Assembly (NCBI GenBank): GCA_036897625.1
Contig: JAYMTA010001012.1
Span: 1-22,365, forward strand
Origin: Pelargonium cotyledonis
Lineage: Eukaryota > Streptophyta > Magnoliopsida > Geraniales > Geraniaceae
Direction: 5' to 3'
DNA length: 22,365 nt
Under the pieces are notes generated by a model. That model did no database searches. It had not been told where the DNA came from and saw only the letters and a list, made by a program, of their open reading frames with translations. Position numbers and translations under genes: made by a program. Every line of letters starts with the position of its first letter. Position 1 is the stretch's first letter. Shown here in pieces: positions 18,878 through 22,365 of the stretch.

Positions 18878-19106
18878 TGTTTTTTGTTTGTGAAGCTCAG
18901 CTGGGAACAGAACACGCTGGGGTCTTATAAGTTATAACCTGAGAAACGGCGTCGTTTTCAATTGGGTCAACCAGTTCCGGTATTCTGGGTTGGATCTGAT
19001 CGGGTCGATCTGGACCCAGTTGAAAGTACACAAAGCAGCTTCTCTTTCTTTCTTCCAAAGCGAAGTGAAGCACTGAGCAGAGAGGAGGCGAAAAACGGAA
19101 GAAGAA
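18878..19106. promoter_or_regulatory. Compact divergent promoter between the transit-peptide exon and RPN12
   Basis: The two start codons are 229 bp apart and face away from each other. The spacer contains AAACGGCGTCGTTT (18944-18957), an interrupted palindrome with arms AAACG/CGTTT. It also holds a looser inverted pair GGGTCGATCTGGACCC (about 19001-19016). A TATA-like TTATAAGTTATAAC (18924-18937) could serve the minus-strand gene, while the RPN12 side has no obvious TATA box, as is usual for housekeeping genes. Confidence 0.55.
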
Positions 19107-21800
19107 ATGGATCCGAAATTGACAGAGGTTTCGCAGACATTCGAGAGATTCAAAGCAGCGTTTCTGAGGAACGATTTCGATAGCTGCGACAAGTTCCTGT
19201 CTCAGCTAAAGGTTCGAATCATAAACCCTAACTTTTTTTTGTGGAAAATTTTCTGTATCCATAGATTTGGGTTTTCACTCTGTTTTGATTGATTGAACAG
19301 AACATATTGAAGATAGATGAAATGTTGAGTTTATGCTGTTGATTTTATTTTATTTTATTTTCTGGTTTTTATTTTGCAGGTTGCGTTGACACAATTCAGG
19401 AGCCTTCCTCCTTTGTTTGAACAAACCCCTAATGCAGTCCACGAATTGACATTAGCAAGTAAAGTTCTTGAACCTAAATCTTTGTTTCCAACTCGTGTTT
19501 ATGACTTTGGAAACCGAGAGCTTTTACTCAAGCATTTTATGAAGAGCTTGGCACTCTAGCATTTTTAATATTTTGATTAATTTGAAGTGTATGTGTGGTT
19601 GGTAGAGAGGCTTTCAGTTATTTTTAGTCAAGTGACTTCCATGGTTGATAGTTTCTCTGTTTGTTTTGCTACAAATTTTAGGGGATATATATGAGCATGC
19701 GGTTGTTCTGAGTGTGAAGCTTGAAGACCAAGATGCCTTTGAGAGGGATTTCTTTCAGCTGAAGCCATACTATACAGATGCTGGGTAATTTGTTTTTGCA
19801 TTTGGTTAATTCTATCTTCAATAATCTGTCATGTAACCAGTAAAATGGTTGTTCTACTATAAGCTTGGAAAACCTTAGGGAAAAGAAAACAGTTATGTTA
19901 GATAATACCATGTTTTGTGTCTTTTTCATCTCGCACTTTGAGTGATGGGATACGAGAAGACTGATCTGTTATTATGGTTAACTTAACTAAAAAAGATGAT
20001 GAATCGCCATATCAGTGTAGTAAATTTGCTACAGTTTCTGGGTAACCATTTTCTGCATTTATCCACATATGTAACTGAGTGCATTGTATAAAACACATCA
20101 TTTGAAGAAGGCATTTGTTCCCAACTGTTTTGTACTTGGCACTTGCTGGTCTGTTATGTCCAATTTGGATGGATTTTAGAATGAAAGTGGTCTTGATAAC
20201 TTTTTCTCGATGGAACAGTAGCCGTCTTCCGCCATCCCCTCAGGAGCACCCAATTTTAGGTCTCAACCTGTTGAGGCTGCTTGTGCAGAACAGAATTGCT
20301 GAATTCCATACTGAACTTGAATTGCTTTCTTCTGCTGCGTTGGAGAATCCTTGCATCAAGCATGCTGTGGAGTTAGAGCAATCTTTCATGGAAGGGGCTT
20401 ACAACCGTGTGTTGAGTGCTAGGCAGACAGTCCCTCATGAGACTTACGTTTATTTCATGGATCTCCTTGCAAAGACAGTCAGGTACTTCTTTTGCATTTA
20501 AATGTATATGTCTATATGAATAGTGTGAGGATTGGAAAGAATTTTTAGTCACCGAAAACAATCTTCCAGCTATTGAACTAATTTTTGATGACGAGCTATT
20601 GAACTAATTGTTTTAGGGATTTTATGTTAATGAGTGTGCCATTTTGTTTTCATTTCTTCTTATTCTTCTACTTGCTAGTATTATAATTTAGCTTATTTAT
20701 ATATTTTGTTTTTGAAATGAATGGATAAGAAGTTGTTTAGATACTCATTGATGCATGTTGGTAGTCTTGTCAAACAAACAATACGGTTGTCTTATCCTTG
20801 CTTATTCTTCAACCTGATTGCTGCCTAAATGGCTTGTTAGAAGATTTTTTAACTTGTCAATATAAATTGCAAATCAAAATTACACAGTACATTTTTAATT
20901 ATAGAATGCCATCGGTATGTACATATGGAAACCATGATGGATCAAGTTAGTATTTCCTTATTTGTGGATGCTTGAGGTAACACCAATGCACAAAGTTCGT
21001 TCTTTTGATAAACTAAATTTGAACCACTGATGAGAACCTGAAAATCTGTCCAAATCAATCCTTTGCAAATAGGTTGCATTGATGGCTGTTGTAATTCTTT
21101 CTTCACTTATCCTTTGTATCATTCTTATCTACTTAATGTGCTTATTTCTTTATAAAAAAATAAATAAAATAAATAAAATCTTTCCTATTTTCAATCTTCT
21201 AGGGATGAAATAGCTGGATGCAGTGAGAAGGCATATGATTATCTTTCAGTCAGTGATGCTCGTCAGATGTTGCTGTTCACTGCGGACAATGAGCTTCTGG
21301 AATATATCAAGGAGGTAAATAAATAAACATCACCAACTCTAGTTCATGGTTTCTTGATTATGTATCCCAACTATAGATACGAGTTTTCTTCATCTATTTC
21401 TGTTGGCTATACACAATCTGTTCCAATATAAGAATCATGCTAGAAGGTAGCAAATACTGCCATGGTTTAGGTTGTTGAGGCCTTAGTCTAGGACCCATGG
21501 TAGATTGTGGACTACTTCCAGCTCTCTGGTGGTTTCTCTTTCTAATCTTACTATTGAATGAAGAGATGTTGCACCCCTTGGTATCAATGCATTCCGTCCA
21601 AACAAATAAAAACAACGCACCATTGGAAATGTGACATTGTCAATTTTGATTCTGTGCAGGAGCATCCTGAGTGGGAGATAAAGAATGGGTTTGTTTTCTT
21701 CCAGAAGGCAAAAGAATCCGCACCTTGCAAGGAGATTCCGTCTCTGCAACTCATCAACCAGACACTGTCCTATGCAAGAGAGTTAGAGCGTATTGTGTAG
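19107..21800 (+). CDS. RPN12A: 26S proteasome regulatory lid subunit RPN12 (6 exons, 267 aa)
   Basis: Non-ATPase subunit of the 19S regulatory particle, the last subunit to join the lid in yeast; it acts in nucleus and cytosol in degradation of ubiquitinated proteins. Exons: 19107-19211, 19380-19458, 19682-19784, 20219-20482, 21203-21314, 21660-21800; GT-AG, phases agree, sum 804 nt. The N-terminal helices start MDPKLTEVSQTFERFKAAF. The conserved core includes YEHAVVLSVKLEDQDAFERD, FFQLKPYYTDAG, LGLNLLRLLVQNRIAEFHTE, HAVELEQSFMEGAYNRVLSA and YVYFMDLLAKTVRDEIAGCS. The PCI/CSN8-PSMD8 region covers the C-terminal half, and the protein ends LINQTLSYARELERIV. The length equals Arabidopsis RPN12a, with no missing segment. 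The longest intron (20483-21202, 720 bp) holds a TAAA-rich simple repeat at about 21151-21179. Arabidopsis RPN12a mutants show altered cytokinin and auxin responses; a similar role here is inference. Confidence 0.97.
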
Positions 21801-22326
21801 GGATCTTTGCCCTTTGTAATCAAAACACCAGATCCGATTTCACCCTGTCTTGTGTTCTAATTTTTCCCATTTACGTTACAATTCAGTAACAAAGCTTGAA
21901 GATGATTGAACATTTTGTATTTTAGAGATTGGTGAACTTTGATGGCATACATATCTGTTTTCTGCTCATGTTCTTGTTTATTTCCACTGAGTTGGAGGCT
22001 TAGTGGATTTATTTATATATCTTGAACTTAAAAGTCTCATAATTCAGTTTTAATTATATAATTTAAGGAAGCTTGAAATTAACTAATGTTGTGTTTGGGA
22101 ACCAGCATTTCAATTGGCCCAATTGAGGTGTTTGGATGACCCAAGAATTTGAATTTGGATTTGGCACAAATCCAAATGAATTTAAGTGAAGAATAAAAAA
22201 TGAGAATTTGAAATACCAAGTATAGACTTGTCATTTGAAATTCTTAACCTAAGAGTAGAGAACAACGTGTTTCACTCTCTGCGATTTGGTTTTGCTAGAG
22301 AAACTTTGAATATTCGGAGCCGATCA
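21801..22326 (+). other. RPN12 3' UTR and spacer
   Basis: The first 250 bp or so look like a 3' UTR (T-rich, ACATTTTGTATTTTAGAG near 21909). From about 22088 a MITE-like stretch follows (separate entry). No gene is seen in between. Confidence 0.5.
22088..22240. repeat. Possible MITE-like foldback in the upstream region of the edge gene
   Basis: The stretch begins GTTGTGTTTGGGAACCAGC, a phrase common at the ends of plant promoter-associated small transposons. It contains a perfect 11-bp hairpin at 22153-22177: ATTTGGATTTG, loop GCA, CAAATCCAAAT. CAATTGGCCCAATTG (about 22112-22126) is a second palindrome. I could not identify matching terminal inverted repeats or a target-site duplication, so the boundaries are tentative. 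Confidence 0.35.
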
Positions 22327-22365
22327 ATGGAAGCCTATCACCATCTCAGGTTCTTCTCCTCCTTG
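22327..22365 (+). CDS. Possible start of a further gene, cut by the window edge
   Basis: ATG at 22327 opens 13 codons to the window end (MEAYHHLRFFSSL). The 70 bp before it (TTTCACTCTCTGCGATTTGG and on) are richer in CT and GC than the spacer, as in a leader. This is too short to identify, and the frame may close just beyond the edge. Confidence 0.3.
   Translation, partial: MEAYHHLRFFSSL

Noticed and set aside
1..22365. CRISPR arrays, operons or prokaryotic mobile islands
   Set aside because: The window is plainly plant nuclear DNA with spliced genes; no regularly spaced repeats with unique spacers were seen.

Overview
The window is nuclear DNA from a flowering plant, almost certainly a eudicot. 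The genes are split by GT-AG introns and encode plant-specific families: an auxin response factor, a cellulose-synthase-like G glycosyltransferase and an ATL RING-H2 ligase. The spacers are AT-rich and hold retroelement debris. I could not fix the species; a rosid is plausible.

Layout, left to right. (1) 1-1131: the 3' end of a plant LINE, with a reverse-transcriptase C-terminus and zinc-binding domain, broken by a frameshift near 286 and ending in an A tract. (2) 1132-3365: promoter and leader of an ARF gene, with a G-box and short uORFs. (3) 3366-7011, plus strand: a 14-exon ARF9-type auxin response factor (694 aa) with B3, middle and PB1 domains. (4) 7012-9345: spacer with small tandem repeats and a nuclear tRNA-Ser(UGA) at 8810-8891. 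(5) 9346-12639, plus strand: a six-exon CslG gene (730 aa) with the complete D, DxD, ED, QxxRW set. (6) 12852-14342, minus strand: a three-exon ATL7/ATL58-type membrane RING-H2 gene (230 aa), convergent with CslG and only 212 bp away. (7) 14343-18746: a long gene-poor spacer. It holds a tRNA-derived SINE with a 9-bp target-site duplication inside one copy of an older diverged duplication, a 34-bp tandem duplication and a 50-codon ORF. (8) 18747-18877, minus strand: a first exon that encodes a convincing plastid transit peptide, head to head (229 bp) with (9) 19107-21800, plus strand: RPN12, a 26S proteasome lid subunit (six exons, 267 aa, full length). (10) 22327 to the edge: possibly the start of another plus-strand gene.

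The genes are ordinary neighbours, not an operon-like cluster. Three meet the ubiquitin or auxin systems (ARF transcription factor, RING E3 ligase, proteasome lid), but nothing in the sequence shows co-regulation. I did not find a new molecular system. The observations most worth a second look are the transit-peptide exon whose protein body I cannot locate, the nested SINE and duplication, the ARF leader uORFs, and the CslG enzyme, whose family includes triterpenoid glucuronosyltransferases.
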